A stretch of 64,000 nt of DNA from Candidatus Melainabacteria bacterium (GCA_003242885.1 QKMZ01000015.1:124001-188000); one strand, 5' to 3'; shown: positions 16,530 through 25,478, counted from the first letter of the stretch. Translations and numbers: made by a program. The notes: generated by a model not told the origin, from the letters alone.

Positions 16530-17408
16530 ATGGCTACTGTTATTGAACTTCCAGTCGAAACATACAAAGGACCAGTCGATCCAGACTGGTGCCCAGGTTG
16601 TGGTGACTTCGGCGTACTGCGCTCAGTGCAAACTGCAGCCGGTAAGTGCGGCATTCACCCTAAAGACCTGCTCGTCGTATCCGGTATCGGATGCTCTTCC
16701 AACTTGCCGGGATTCATTCATGCTTATGGAATCCACAGCTTGCACGGACGCAGCGTTCCGGTAGCAACCGGCGCCCACCTCGCCAATACCGACTTGAAAG
16801 TCGTTATCACCGGCGGAGACGGCGATGGCTACGGTATCGGAGTTGGTCACTTGATTCACGCAATGCGTAGAAATCTCGATGTTACCTACGTCGTCATGGA
16901 CAACCAAATCTATGGTCTGACTACAGGTCAGGCTTCGCCGACATCTGCAAAAGGTGTTAAGACGAAATCCACACCGGCAGGCAACTTCGAATCTCCGCTC
17001 AATCCTCTGGTAATGGCAATTACCTCGGGTGCAACTTATGTTGCTCGTGGATTCTCCGGTGAGCAAAAACAACTCGGCGAACTCATCGCCGGTGGTATCG
17101 CTCACAAAGGCTTCGCATTGATTGATGTGTTCAGCCCGTGCGTAACCTACAACAAGATCAACACCTATCCTTACTTCAAAGAGCGTGTATACAAGCTCGA
17201 AGACGAAGGATACGATCCAACCAACTTCTACAAAGCAATTGAAAAAGCCTACGAATGGGGCGACAGAATACCTTTGGGAGTTGTCTATAAAACCGAGCAA
17301 GAGACCTATGAAGACAATGAACCTGTCCTCAAGAAAGGTCCACTCGTGAAGCAAAAAACTGGACTTTCGAAAGAAGTCCACAAAGAATTGATCGAAGAAA
17401 TGATCTAG
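16530..17408 (+). CDS. korB: 2-oxoacid:ferredoxin oxidoreductase beta subunit
   Basis: The 292-residue thiamine-diphosphate-binding subunit has DWCPGCGDFG at about 19-28 and SGIGCSSNLPGF near 50, with cysteines that fit the iron-sulfur cluster of this family. The ThDP/Mg motif is GGDGDGYGIG, followed by DNQIYGLTTGQASPTS. A Shine-Dalgarno AAGAGG precedes the ATG. It completes the enzyme with korA and ends before a good terminator at 17452. The beta subunit has no fused ferredoxin domain, so electrons go to a separate ferredoxin. A 272-residue antisense ORF over this gene is a shadow. Confidence 0.93.
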   Translation: MATVIELPVETYKGPVDPDWCPGCGDFGVLRSVQTAAGKCGIHPKDLLVVSGIGCSSNLPGFIHAYGIHSLHGRSVPVATGAHLANTDLKVVITGGDGDGYGIGVGHLIHAMRRNLDVTYVVMDNQIYGLTTGQASPTSAKGVKTKSTPAGNFESPLNPLVMAITSGATYVARGFSGEQKQLGELIAGGIAHKGFALIDVFSPCVTYNKINTYPYFKERVYKLEDEGYDPTNFYKAIEKAYEWGDRIPLGVVYKTEQETYEDNEPVLKKGPLVKQKTGLSKEVHKELIEEMI

Positions 17409-17451
17409 GTTATTTCGAACCAGTCTCATTTCAACGATCAAAGACCAAGGG

Positions 17452-17481
17452 ACGCCGGTGCTTCAGTGCCGGCGTTTTCTT
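17452..17481 (+). terminator. intrinsic terminator after korAB
   Basis: ACGCCGG (17452-17458) and CCGGCGT (17469-17475) form a seven-pair stem around a ten-base loop, followed by TTTCTT. It lies 44 bases past the korB stop and overlaps the end of the convergent minus-strand gene. Confidence 0.8.
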
Positions 17482-18859
17482 ACTGTGGGCTGGCAATTGA
17501 GGCGGCGGGACCCAGGTATTTGCAAATTACCGAGCCGCCGTTACAAGATGCATTTCTGGAGAGATTGCAGCCCAGAAACCAAGTTGGGTTGCAACTGCCA
17601 TATGGGTACGGCGGATTTTGCCAACTGGTGGCAGGTGAAGCCGGAGATCCTCCCGGAGGGCAGACCTCTGCACCAGAATTATTTGTGCAGTTGGTGCAGC
17701 CATAGGGAAAGACTCCTGCAATTTTGAAGTTTTGTCCGAACAGAGCTTTGTTTTCAAACTGTTTGACATAAGCAATTTTGGGCGGGGTTGGACGAGTATC
17801 GACTACAGTATTGAACTGCTGCTGTCCTCCCGTTATCGTCCATCTGAATTTTGAATTTAAGCCGTTAACAAGGCTGATGTCCAACGTCTCTTGTGCGTTG
17901 ACACCCTGGCAAGTATTGTTCAGCGTGCATTCGGCAACGTTTATGCCTTGCGGATACAAATTGGTTCCGCACAATTGATTGAACGAACCTTGTGAAAAGT
18001 TTGCCGAGATTGGTGATGTATTGCTGCTTGTCACTGAATACCCTGGGGTGCCCCTGGCTGGCAGAGTCATGTATCCAAGCGTAGTATTGCCGGACGAAAC
18101 ATAAGTCATGGCAGGAAAGACTGCCTGGACATCCTGGACTGCAGAACAACCACCGATGGGTTGAAGCTGCATGTAAAGAACCACGGGCTGAGAATACCAA
18201 TTCTCCACAGTCAGGGTGGTTGTGGAAGCTGTACAGCTAGTCGCTGTCGCTGCTAGAGGACCACTTGGTGCGGCATCCTGAGCAGAGTAGAACACGGTGT
18301 CCAGTATCTTCTTTACTGGGTTGCCATTCACCTGAATGTCATCAATAAGAAATTTGCCTTTTTGGCTATGGGAAGAGGGAGAAAAGACGACCTTACTTAC
18401 AGTATTTCGCTCGGGAATTCCCAGTCTCGTTTTGTCCAGAAGAACCTTTTGAAATTCTCCTTTCACTGCCTTGCTTGGTTGAATCGATGCAAAAGCCTTC
18501 TGGTGAGAACGCTCTGGCGAGTAGTATTCAATCATCGCTTCGACGGCTGTGTCGCCTTTATAGGAGAAGCTGATAGTATCGAGCCCTAAGAGTGAAGAAT
18601 TGGCGTCGTCAGAAGTGAGGATCACGCCAGGATATGTTCCTGCCGGCGGATTTGACGAGTTGGTTTTGACCAGGAAAGGATTCCTCTTGCCAGTGCTTAC
18701 GACGCTGGACAAGAAATGTTTGCTGTTGGGCTTTTCAGCGGTGATAAATGGACTGGCGACCAGGTTGACCGGCGCGCCTGCGCCCGCCAAAGACATCATA
18801 CCGACGGTACATGCGCACGCAAAGGACAGCAAAACGCAAAGTTTTGGAAATTTTTTCAT
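17480..18859 (-). CDS. secreted Cys-rich protein of unknown function
   Basis: The 459-residue product has a signal peptide (MKKFPKLCVLLSFACACTVGMMSLAGAGAP). Residues about 45-200 look like a beta-sandwich, carbohydrate-binding-like domain (FLIDDIQVNGNPVKKILDTVFY). A second region from about 215 contains many cysteines (TSCTAST, GGCSA, CTLNNTC, GCTNCTNNSGAEVCPPGG, GCNLSRNASC) and is rich in Asn, Ser, Thr and Pro. The cysteine count is even enough for several disulfides outside the cytoplasm. GGGGAAAG lies before the ATG. It is the last gene of a four-gene minus-strand run. I do not recognise a family. The second half faintly resembles thaumatin-like disulfide-rich folds, but I would not assign that. 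Confidence 0.75.
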   Translation of the reverse strand: MKKFPKLCVLLSFACACTVGMMSLAGAGAPVNLVASPFITAEKPNSKHFLSSVVSTGKRNPFLVKTNSSNPPAGTYPGVILTSDDANSSLLGLDTISFSYKGDTAVEAMIEYYSPERSHQKAFASIQPSKAVKGEFQKVLLDKTRLGIPERNTVSKVVFSPSSHSQKGKFLIDDIQVNGNPVKKILDTVFYSAQDAAPSGPLAATATSCTASTTTLTVENWYSQPVVLYMQLQPIGGCSAVQDVQAVFPAMTYVSSGNTTLGYMTLPARGTPGYSVTSSNTSPISANFSQGSFNQLCGTNLYPQGINVAECTLNNTCQGVNAQETLDISLVNGLNSKFRWTITGGQQQFNTVVDTRPTPPKIAYVKQFENKALFGQNFKIAGVFPYGCTNCTNNSGAEVCPPGGSPASPATSWQNPPYPYGSCNPTWFLGCNLSRNASCNGGSVICKYLGPAASIASPQ

Positions 18860-18938
18860 GATCTTTCCCCCCTCTCGATTCTACAGACAGAATGGTCGAG
18901 CGGTAATCACCTTTTATCGCTAACCAATTTGGGGGAGA

Positions 18939-20000
18939 TCAAGCTGGTCCTTCAAAAATCCACAGACCGAATTGGTTGAATCGAGCTTCACCAGGCGTTT
19001 CGAAGCGACCGCAATGATAGAGGTTGAGTAAGTATGTTTGATTGGAGATTTTCGAACTGAACTGCATCGAATCTCCAATGTTCCATGTCAGTGCAAGACA
19101 CTGGAATTCGTGAAACTCATATAGAACGTCGTGGGCGACTTCTACTGGCAATAGCTCATAAGGTATCTGCGCGTCTGCATATCCCAGAGCGTGCATGCCG
19201 ACTGAGAACAAGCATGCATTTTCTTCGTCATTATAGATTTTGCAAAACGCCGCACAAACGTTTGCCGGAGTTTCCTCTGCCGCGCAATTGAAAATCTCCT
19301 CGCAGGCATTCACTTGATTGGAGTTTCTAAACAACGCAATTGGCGCATTGACTGCTCGCATCAAAGGATCAAGCGTGTGGAGCAACTGTGATGCAACCTC
19401 GTATTGATTTCTCGTTTGTTGCACAAACTCTTTGTTGGGTGCTTGCAGGTGAAAAAACTGGGTGTGGTTGCGAACGAAGTCTGCGTGGAAATTTGCACGT
19501 GTTCCACGCGTGAGTTCTATTATCGAGTCTGCCCAAACCGGGTTGCGATCAAGGATTTCCATGTCATAAATGACAGTGCCGTGTTTGCGCAAAAGGGTTT
19601 TCCCATCAGATTGCAATTCTCTGCGTTTGTTTACTCTTATAAAAATGTCAGCCGGATCCGAAAGCTGAATCGGCAGAAGCACAGAGATAGTTTGTTTGAT
19701 TGGGGGACCTGGATCTGGGTTTTTCGCCAGGTTATAGCGGTTTCTGGCATCATCGATTCTTTCCCACAAGATAGAAGATGATTTCGGATCTGCATCGTAA
19801 AGCCCTTCGGCTTTATCGACGTCGGATAGAGCCTCATCAACATTTCCAGTTGAGAAAACCGCCTCTGCACGAATCAGAAGAGCGTCAATGCTCGGCTCTA
19901 GCTCTATTGCTGCACTCAGTTCTACAATTGCTTGTTGAGTGTCACCGCGCGCTAAGGCAGCGCGTGCTTCTTCGAGTCGCTCCTTTGCGGCTTCCGACAA
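18939..20000 (-). CDS. TPR N-terminus fused to an uncharacterised DUF4261-like domain
   Basis: The 353-residue protein begins with TPR-type helices (ERLEEARAALARGDTQQAIVELSAAIELEP, about 6-100). After a Pro hinge (NPDPGPPIKQ) comes a 240-residue domain (ISVLLPIQL, SVGMHALGYADAQIPYELLP, EVAHDVLYEFHEFQCLAL). The block around GMHALGYADAQI with downstream ICNIGDS-like residues recalls DUF4261, and I hold this weakly. There is no signal peptide, so it is cytoplasmic, unlike its neighbours. The start is TTG with AGGAG five bases upstream. It begins 21 bases after the stop of the Gly-rich gene and 79 bases before the next, so it belongs to the same run. Confidence 0.75.
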   Translation of the reverse strand: MSEAAKERLEEARAALARGDTQQAIVELSAAIELEPSIDALLIRAEAVFSTGNVDEALSDVDKAEGLYDADPKSSSILWERIDDARNRYNLAKNPDPGPPIKQTISVLLPIQLSDPADIFIRVNKRRELQSDGKTLLRKHGTVIYDMEILDRNPVWADSIIELTRGTRANFHADFVRNHTQFFHLQAPNKEFVQQTRNQYEVASQLLHTLDPLMRAVNAPIALFRNSNQVNACEEIFNCAAEETPANVCAAFCKIYNDEENACLFSVGMHALGYADAQIPYELLPVEVAHDVLYEFHEFQCLALTWNIGDSMQFSSKISNQTYLLNLYHCGRFETPGEARFNQFGLWIFEGPA

Positions 20001-20021
20001 TTGGGCTCCTTCTCAACCAGT

Positions 20022-21410
20022 CTAACCAGATGTGCTTTGAGCGCCTGTCTTTGGCTGCTCGAGGCGAACCAGCATCATCGGCTGTGTATTTGTTGCGCTG
20101 TAATGCACAAGAACAGGCGCGTCCGCTTTGGTCAGGTCTGTCAGGCTGGTATCAAATACGGTGCCGTTGTTCTGTCCGATACTGAAAGAGATTCGTTGAG
20201 TTGCCTTGTCGAGAGAACCGTAAATAGTTGATGTTTCTTGGGTCAATTGATTGAAGTAATTGCCTCTGATGGTGCCATCTTTATTGATGGCAAGCTGGAA
20301 AAGCATTGATGATTCTGTTTGCCCAGCTTGTGCAAGTGAAAAAACACCAAGTGAGCGCCAGTTGTCCGGATCGGTGGTGGCGCCTTCAGAATTCTCGGTC
20401 GAAAAATCCTGGTAGCCCCGAGAAGCCAGACCAACAGACTGATTGTAATAGTCGGTGGTCGAGCCTTGCGGCGTACCATTTATATAAACGTTGTCGCCTT
20501 CGTACGTGACGTTTGATACCGATGAGGGGCTGTTGTTATTACTGCCGCCTCCGCCACCGCCACCACCGGACATGCCAGCCATTGCTGCGATGCCCAAAAA
20601 GGAAGTGAGTGAAGTTAGTCCCATGCAGGTCCATGCGGTAGCTGCAGACCAGCCCGGGCAATACCAGCCGCCCGGATAACCCCACCAGGCGCCGTGCGCG
20701 CCGTAGCCGTAACCATATCCGCCATAACCGCCCCAGTGGTTGAAGTTGTTGACGTTGTAGGTGTTGAAATTATTGCGGATTGAGTTGTTGTTGAAGGTGT
20801 TGTTTGTTTGGTTCCAGTTGTGGAAATTGTTATTGTTGAAATTGCCGTTTTTCCACTTTGACATATTGCCAAAACCGCCATCGGTTGGGAAATGCGAAGC
20901 GCCGCCTCCCCAATTCGGATGGTTGCCACCATTGGGATAATTCGGATGGTTGCCGCCAAAGCCTGGTTTGTTGTCGATGCCACCGCCACCAATATTGGGC
21001 CTGTTCGTGAAGTTGCCTTTATCGAAGCCACCACTACCGAAAGCCTGGCCTCCGTGATTTTGCGCTATCGAGCCGAATCCGCCACCGAAGGCACTGTCTC
21101 CGCTGCGACCGCCGAAGCCGCCGCCTTCGAATCCGCGATCAAAACTACCGCCGCCGAATCCGCGATCAAAACTGCCGCCGCCGAAGCCGCGGTCGAAACT
21201 GCCACCGCCTCCGCCGAAGCTGTGCTCAAAACCGCCACCGCCTCCGAAAGCTCTGCCACCGCCAAATTCACCACCGCCGCCGAAGGAGCGGCCGCCGCCG
21301 AATCCACCACCGCCACCAAAGTGACCGGCACCGCCGAAGCCGCGTGCATAGGCTGGCACCATCATTGATAGGTACAAACAAATAGATGTAAGAGCAAGGA
21401 GTCTGCGCAT
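20022..21410 (-). CDS. secreted Gly-rich protein, mu-protocadherin-like family of planctomycetes
   Basis: The 462-residue product has a signal peptide (MRRLLALTSICLYLSMMVPAYA). Residues about 23-130 are Gly/Phe/Ser repeats (GGGSFDRGF), then Asn/Trp/Tyr-rich stretches. One hydrophobic segment near 255-285 ends in a Gly8 tract. The C-terminal 160 residues are ordered: SNVTYEGDNVYINGTPQG, DNWRSLGVFSLAQ, LFQLAINKDGTIRGNY, RISFSIGQNNG, LVRLEQP. I recall this block from planctomycete proteins labelled mu-protocadherin cell-surface protein. The label is by descent only, with no cadherin fold visible. The mature protein is likely on the cell surface. It lies 58 bases after the SnoaL-like gene, in one probable operon. 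Confidence 0.8.
   Translation of the reverse strand: MRRLLALTSICLYLSMMVPAYARGFGGAGHFGGGGGFGGGRSFGGGGEFGGGRAFGGGGGFEHSFGGGGGSFDRGFGGGSFDRGFGGGSFDRGFEGGGFGGRSGDSAFGGGFGSIAQNHGGQAFGSGGFDKGNFTNRPNIGGGGIDNKPGFGGNHPNYPNGGNHPNWGGGASHFPTDGGFGNMSKWKNGNFNNNNFHNWNQTNNTFNNNSIRNNFNTYNVNNFNHWGGYGGYGYGYGAHGAWWGYPGGWYCPGWSAATAWTCMGLTSLTSFLGIAAMAGMSGGGGGGGGSNNNSPSSVSNVTYEGDNVYINGTPQGSTTDYYNQSVGLASRGYQDFSTENSEGATTDPDNWRSLGVFSLAQAGQTESSMLFQLAINKDGTIRGNYFNQLTQETSTIYGSLDKATQRISFSIGQNNGTVFDTSLTDLTKADAPVLVHYSATNTQPMMLVRLEQPKTGAQSTSG
21087..21340 (-). repeat. Gly/Phe/Ser coding repeats
   Basis: The DNA encodes repeated FGGGSFDRG and FGGGRSFGGGG units in the N-terminal part of the Gly-rich protein. The best-kept units are 27 bases long and occur three times in a row near 21120-21200. 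The repeats explain several long antisense ORFs here. Confidence 0.8.
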
Positions 21411-21468
21411 TTTTGTAGTTCCTGTATCTCGTGTTCTGAGCGAGTAGATTGACGCCGATTAACTCTGA

Positions 21469-22431
21469 CTATTGGCTTACGCGCTTGACTGTCAGCGGCT
21501 CGGTATCGGGATACATGACACCATCAGCATTGCGCTTAATCGACTGCCATTGAAATGAATCGTTGTTATTCAGTGTAATTACGTTGGTTGCAGCAGACTG
21601 CCATCCTGATTGCTCAATGCCTTCCGCTCTAATCAACCATTTGTTGTTGTCCTTGCTCCAGTTGCCATAACCGAATCCGCCGCTGGAATCAAAATGCCAT
21701 GACACGATTTGATTTCTAGTCGGATCCCATCCGATTACTTGAATGTCTATGCGAGGCTTGTTGCCCGGGCGCGACAATACGTAAGTCAGTCGCAGGAAAT
21801 GTCCGTCGCCGACTTTCTCTGCGGTCATTTTTACTTTTGCGTCGCCTTGCTCAGCGCTCCATTCCCCGACCAACCAATTGAGATCGGCAAGGCGATCAGC
21901 GGCAGAAGCTTGACGCACGGACGTTTCCGATGCGGATTGAATGAGCCAGTTGCCGCCTTTGTTTTGCAAAAGCATGGTGAATCGAGCATCAATATGTTTG
22001 CCGGCCGAGGTTTGACGCGTTGTGCTGCCTTCAATCCAGGCACTGTCATTGCCGATTATTCGTATGTTGGATGGTTCGAGTTTTAACGAAGACTTCGTAT
22101 CCGGTCTGACGTGACTGGTGAAGTGTTCTTTAAGCGATTGGCGCCCTTCGTGGCGAACGCCGTCTTCATCTATGTAGGCACCGTCCAGAGTAAAGAATGA
22201 CGCCATTTTTTCGGCGTCGCCTTTGGCGGCTGCGTCAGCGAGGGAGGAGAGTTGGTTTCTTATCACTGTTTCTGAATCGCCTTGAGGCACAGACTTGGCT
22301 GGAGTGGAAACTTTCGCTGTTGCTTTCGTTGTTTTTGCAGATTTTGCGAAGCAAGCCTGCGGCGCCAAATTAGCTGTCAGTGCCGATGTGACGGCTGCCA
22401 GTATGAAGATATTTCGCCTTGAATTTCTCAT
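21469..22431 (-). CDS. exported SnoaL/NTF2-like (DUF4440-type) protein
   Basis: The 320-residue product has a signal peptide (MRNSRRNIFILAAVTSALTANLAPQACFA). Residues about 50-170 form an NTF2/SnoaL-type cone (VIRNQLSSLADAAAKGDAEKMASFF, GAYIDEDGVRHEGRQSLKEHF, FTMLLQNKGGNWLIQSASE), the fold seen in SgcJ/EcaC-type proteins. The second half (about 185-320, LNWLVGEWSAEQGDAKVKM, RIDIQVIGWDPTRNQIVSWHFDS) is a lipocalin-like beta barrel often paired with this fold in planctomycetes and relatives. The reaction, if any, is unknown. GAGGAAA precedes the ATG. It heads the four-gene minus-strand run. Confidence 0.8.
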   Translation of the reverse strand: MRNSRRNIFILAAVTSALTANLAPQACFAKSAKTTKATAKVSTPAKSVPQGDSETVIRNQLSSLADAAAKGDAEKMASFFTLDGAYIDEDGVRHEGRQSLKEHFTSHVRPDTKSSLKLEPSNIRIIGNDSAWIEGSTTRQTSAGKHIDARFTMLLQNKGGNWLIQSASETSVRQASAADRLADLNWLVGEWSAEQGDAKVKMTAEKVGDGHFLRLTYVLSRPGNKPRIDIQVIGWDPTRNQIVSWHFDSSGGFGYGNWSKDNNKWLIRAEGIEQSGWQSAATNVITLNNNDSFQWQSIKRNADGVMYPDTEPLTVKRVSQ

Positions 22432-22721
22432 CGTTTCCTCGAAGAAAATTGAAGTTACCCGGCGGCGACTGAAAAAATTGCACTATCCGCAAAATGCCGA
22501 TACGACTCGATCAGCCCCAAAGAGCAATACCAATATTAACCGCTTGCAAATTCTCCCGGACAGCTGGAGAAGGTCTGGCTGTGTGCCGAACTTAACATTA
22601 TGGTAATTTCACCATTGCCATTTAATCTTAGAAATGCGATTCTTACACCATCAAATAAGCGTTGCGTCTCATATTTCTACTTTTCCGGTGATGTAAAGAG
22701 TCGCCAGAAGGAGTTTTACTC

Positions 22722-23036
22722 ATGCCTCAGTCTATGGATCGTTCACTGATTGCCACCACAACCACGCGCGCTCGCCGAGTAACCAGAGAGGAAGTGGTCA
22801 AACTGAAAGTGACCACCGAAAAGAAAGGTTTCTTGAGTGGCATCGGAAATTTCTTCAAATCAATTGCACTCATGCTGTCAGTAAAGCCTGCTGCAAAACC
22901 AAAGACCGACTGCAAAGTTGCTGGTCACGTAATGCCGGCATCCGGTTGGCCTGCAGGCAAGTTTCCATTGTGTGTGGATTGCGGTCAGCAGATCAACAGC
23001 GCCACCCAATTGAGAAACTCGGTCTGGAAAGCCTAG
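22722..23036 (+). CDS. small basic protein with Cys/His cluster
   Basis: The 104-residue protein has Arg/Thr-rich residues 1-40, then GFLSGIGNFFKSIALMLSV (a short amphipathic or hydrophobic stretch), then DCKVAGHVMP..FPLCVDCGQQI. The C, H, C, C spacing could bind one zinc ion. AAGGAG lies nine bases before the ATG and an excellent terminator follows at 23124, so this is a monocistronic, probably well-expressed gene. I do not recognise the family. A peripheral membrane location is possible because of the middle segment. Confidence 0.75.
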   Translation: MPQSMDRSLIATTTTRARRVTREEVVKLKVTTEKKGFLSGIGNFFKSIALMLSVKPAAKPKTDCKVAGHVMPASGWPAGKFPLCVDCGQQINSATQLRNSVWKA

Positions 23037-23123
23037 TCCGCATCAGACTCTGAGTCGAGCTAATCGCATGTACTCTTGCGCGTAGCATGCACCTTATCGA
23101 CGAATGAAATTGCTAGTCTTCTA

Positions 23124-23152
23124 ACCCACCTTTGCCGGTGGGTTTTTGTTTT
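23124..23152 (+). terminator. intrinsic terminator of the small Cys/His gene
   Basis: ACCCACC (23124-23130) pairs with GGTGGGT (23137-23143) around TTTGCC, followed by TTTTGTTTT. This is a textbook rho-independent terminator 88 bases after the stop codon. Confidence 0.9.
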
Positions 23153-23185
23153 ACTGCCGTAAGAGGTTTTTGTTAACCGTAATAC

Positions 23186-24634
23186 TTAGATGTGAGCTTT
23201 TGTTTTGTCAGTTGCTGGCGTGGTGCCCGCAGCTTCCGTCTCTGTCTTGTCAGACAGGCTTAGCTTCGTGCAGGGCGCCAGGATAAGAGTCATATCAATG
23301 GACGAATGCGGCTCGACCATGACATTGACGGGCCAAGTTGTGAGTTGTGGAAGCTTCTCTTTCAATCTTTCAGTAAGGGCATTGTCGGCGCGATAACTCA
23401 TCTGCACAATTTGTTCGTGCTGGCAGTCGGCCATATCACCGCGCATGATGTAGCGAACCTTGTATCCAAGCCCGTTGAGAGCTGTTTCCAAAGAGCGCGC
23501 TTCTTGTTCTTGTCCTTTTGGATACTTGATCGTGAGCTTAACCGGGCGATCAGTTTCGTCACTGTATGTGGTGGCAGCGGTGGCGGCGTCACTTCCATAC
23601 TCTTGACGTTTTTCTTCCTGCTCAGCAACTGAGATTTTCTCATTGAGCATACGGCTGAAAACCACAGAGCAAGCCTCTGGATCTGGTATCCAGTAGCTGC
23701 CGCCATGAATGTATTCTGCGTGTCCAGGCAAGGTGGCGGTTTGAACTTGTTGTGGTTGGATGTCTTTGCCGAAGTTGGCGACTTTGGCCATATCTTCTGC
23801 GGTCATGTCGGTGACAACATATTCATTTGCAAACTTGAATAGATCGGGCAATTTGAGTAGGACTGCGGGTTCTTTGAGTTTTTTAGAAACCTGACGCATA
23901 AACCATTGTTGGCGTTCGATGCGGCCTATATCGCCTTTTGGATCATGTCGAAAACGCACATACTCTTCTACTTGTTTTGGACTGAGAGTTTGCAAACCCG
24001 GCTCCAAATCAACATGCAAGCCGGCTGCACGATCTCTATAGCGCATGCGCTTTTCGACCATGATTTCCATTGGTCCGAGCGCTTCAAAAAGTTTTTTCAG
24101 ACCCTCAGTATCAACGACAACATAGTGATCGATCGGCACTGCAAAAGCTTCCTTGACGGCTTCAACAGCCAATTCTGGTCCGCCCAGAGCATGCGCTGAA
24201 TTGATTTTGTCGATGCCGTGAGCGCCAGGCAGTTTTACCCGGCTGTCACGCGGGATGGAGACGAGCCCAACGCGTTTCAACTCCGGATCTATATGAACCA
24301 GCATCATCGTGTCGGAGCGAGTGTTGAGAAAACGCTGAGCATGCCTGCCATTGGAATCGACACCCATGCAGAGAATATTCATGCTGTGATCGAGTGTCGG
24401 CAGCAGATTGATTTTCGGCATGTTGGAAAACAGCGTCTGTTTGGCTGGCGCGTCCTCAACAATAATTACTGGTGCAGGATGCGCACCGGGGACGCCCGGG
24501 AAAATCGGACGCTTTGTGAAGTGAATAATAGAGAGCCCGACCAGTACTCCCAAGAGTGTTGCCCCCAGAATTTGCAGGGCGGTTGGCGATTCGGGGTATC
24601 TGCTGCTCACGAGAATTTCCCGCCTTGTGGACAA
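23186..24634 (-). CDS. LytR-CpsA-Psr (LCP) family protein with LytR_C domain
   Basis: The 482-residue protein has one N-terminal membrane anchor (ALQILGATLLGVLVGLSIIHF). The LCP domain follows at about 80-320: MNILCMGVDSNG, RSDTMMLVHID, VGLVSIPRDSRV, KINSAHALGGPELAVEAV, EYVRFRHDPKGDIGRIERQQ. The conserved Asp and Arg residues that bind the polyprenyl-pyrophosphate head are present. A LytR_C-type domain lies at about 375-460 (VKLTIKYPKGQEQEARSLETALNGLGY). LCP enzymes transfer lipid-linked glycopolymers to peptidoglycan outside the membrane. The TTG at 24634 has no good Shine-Dalgarno, and GTG 24610 behind AAGGCGGG is a good alternative. It is divergent from the transaldolase gene. Confidence 0.92.
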   Translation of the reverse strand: MSTRREILVSSRYPESPTALQILGATLLGVLVGLSIIHFTKRPIFPGVPGAHPAPVIIVEDAPAKQTLFSNMPKINLLPTLDHSMNILCMGVDSNGRHAQRFLNTRSDTMMLVHIDPELKRVGLVSIPRDSRVKLPGAHGIDKINSAHALGGPELAVEAVKEAFAVPIDHYVVVDTEGLKKLFEALGPMEIMVEKRMRYRDRAAGLHVDLEPGLQTLSPKQVEEYVRFRHDPKGDIGRIERQQWFMRQVSKKLKEPAVLLKLPDLFKFANEYVVTDMTAEDMAKVANFGKDIQPQQVQTATLPGHAEYIHGGSYWIPDPEACSVVFSRMLNEKISVAEQEEKRQEYGSDAATAATTYSDETDRPVKLTIKYPKGQEQEARSLETALNGLGYKVRYIMRGDMADCQHEQIVQMSYRADNALTERLKEKLPQLTTWPVNVMVEPHSSIDMTLILAPCTKLSLSDKTETEAAGTTPATDKTKAHI

Positions 24635-24753
24635 TCCCAGGCTGATGTTTACAACCGGCTTCTAAAAATCTTATCCCCAAGAACTGTTAGCTATACTGAA
24701 CTCACTAGAATATTTCAGATAGATTTTACGAGGTCTTATCAGAGGAGCGCGCC

Positions 24754-25416
24754 GTGCAGTTATTTCTCGACACCGCTAATGTGGAAGAAATCAAGGAAAT
24801 CAACGCCTGGGGCGTGCTTTCCGGTATTACAACTAACCCCAGTTTGATTGTGAAGGAAGGCCGGGACTTCAAAACGGTCGTTAAGGAAATTTGCAACATA
24901 GTTGACGGACCAGTCAGCGCCGAGGTCACGGCGGAAGACGTCGATGGCATGGTCAAGCAAGGACTGGACATCGCCACCTGGGCAGAAAACGTCGTAGTAA
25001 AGTGCCCACTGACCGCAAATGGCTTGGCTGCTACCTCTCAGCTCTCACGCAAGGGCATCAAGGTCAACGTCACCCTCTGCTTTTCCGCCAACCAGGCGCT
25101 TCTTGCCGCTCGCGCCGGTGCTTACTTCATCAGCCCCTTCGTCGGCCGCCTGGATGACATCAATCAGGACGGGTCCGCTCTGGTAGCTGAAATTGTCGAG
25201 ATGTATCACATGCAGGGGCTGGACACCAAAGTCTTGGCTGCTTCCATTCGCACCCCCGTACATGTAACCCAGGCTGCGCTGGCAGGCGCGGACGTGGCGA
25301 CGATGCCGTATAAAGTCTTCAAAATGCTGGTCAAGCACCCGCTGACTGATACTGGATTGGCTCTCTTCGCGGCCGACTGGGCGAAAGCAAACGAAGCGGT
25401 AGCGGCCAAGAAGTAA
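24754..25416 (+). CDS. fsa: transaldolase / fructose-6-phosphate aldolase (FSA/TalC type)
   Basis: The 220-residue product is a short class I aldolase of the TalC/MipB group: [28 protein letters not shown], Lys83 in VVVKCPLT as Schiff-base former, [29 protein letters not shown]. Members either transfer dihydroxyacetone (transaldolase) or cleave fructose-6-phosphate. The length fits, but the two activities cannot be told apart safely here. The GTG start has GAGGAG eight bases upstream. A possible TATACT -10 box lies at 24692-24697. A hairpin follows the stop. Confidence 0.92.
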   Translation: MQLFLDTANVEEIKEINAWGVLSGITTNPSLIVKEGRDFKTVVKEICNIVDGPVSAEVTAEDVDGMVKQGLDIATWAENVVVKCPLTANGLAATSQLSRKGIKVNVTLCFSANQALLAARAGAYFISPFVGRLDDINQDGSALVAEIVEMYHMQGLDTKVLAASIRTPVHVTQAALAGADVATMPYKVFKMLVKHPLTDTGLALFAADWAKANEAVAAKK

Positions 25417-25456
25417 CCAGTTTGCAAGGGAATTTAGCTGCTATTTAGCCGTAGTG

Positions 25457-25478
25457 CCCCGAATTGGAAAATTCGGGG
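25457..25478 (+). terminator. strong hairpin with GGAA loop after the transaldolase gene
   Basis: CCCCGAATT and AATTCGGGG pair perfectly around the tetraloop GGAA. The T-run is delayed (TAAAAACGCTTTT), so this may be a weak terminator or an mRNA 3' stabiliser. It lies 41 bases after the stop. Confidence 0.5.

Noticed and set aside
16623-17441. 272-residue minus-strand ORF opposite korB
   Set aside because: It is fully antisense to a clearly conserved enzyme. Its composition looks like a codon-bias shadow and it has no start signal or family motif.
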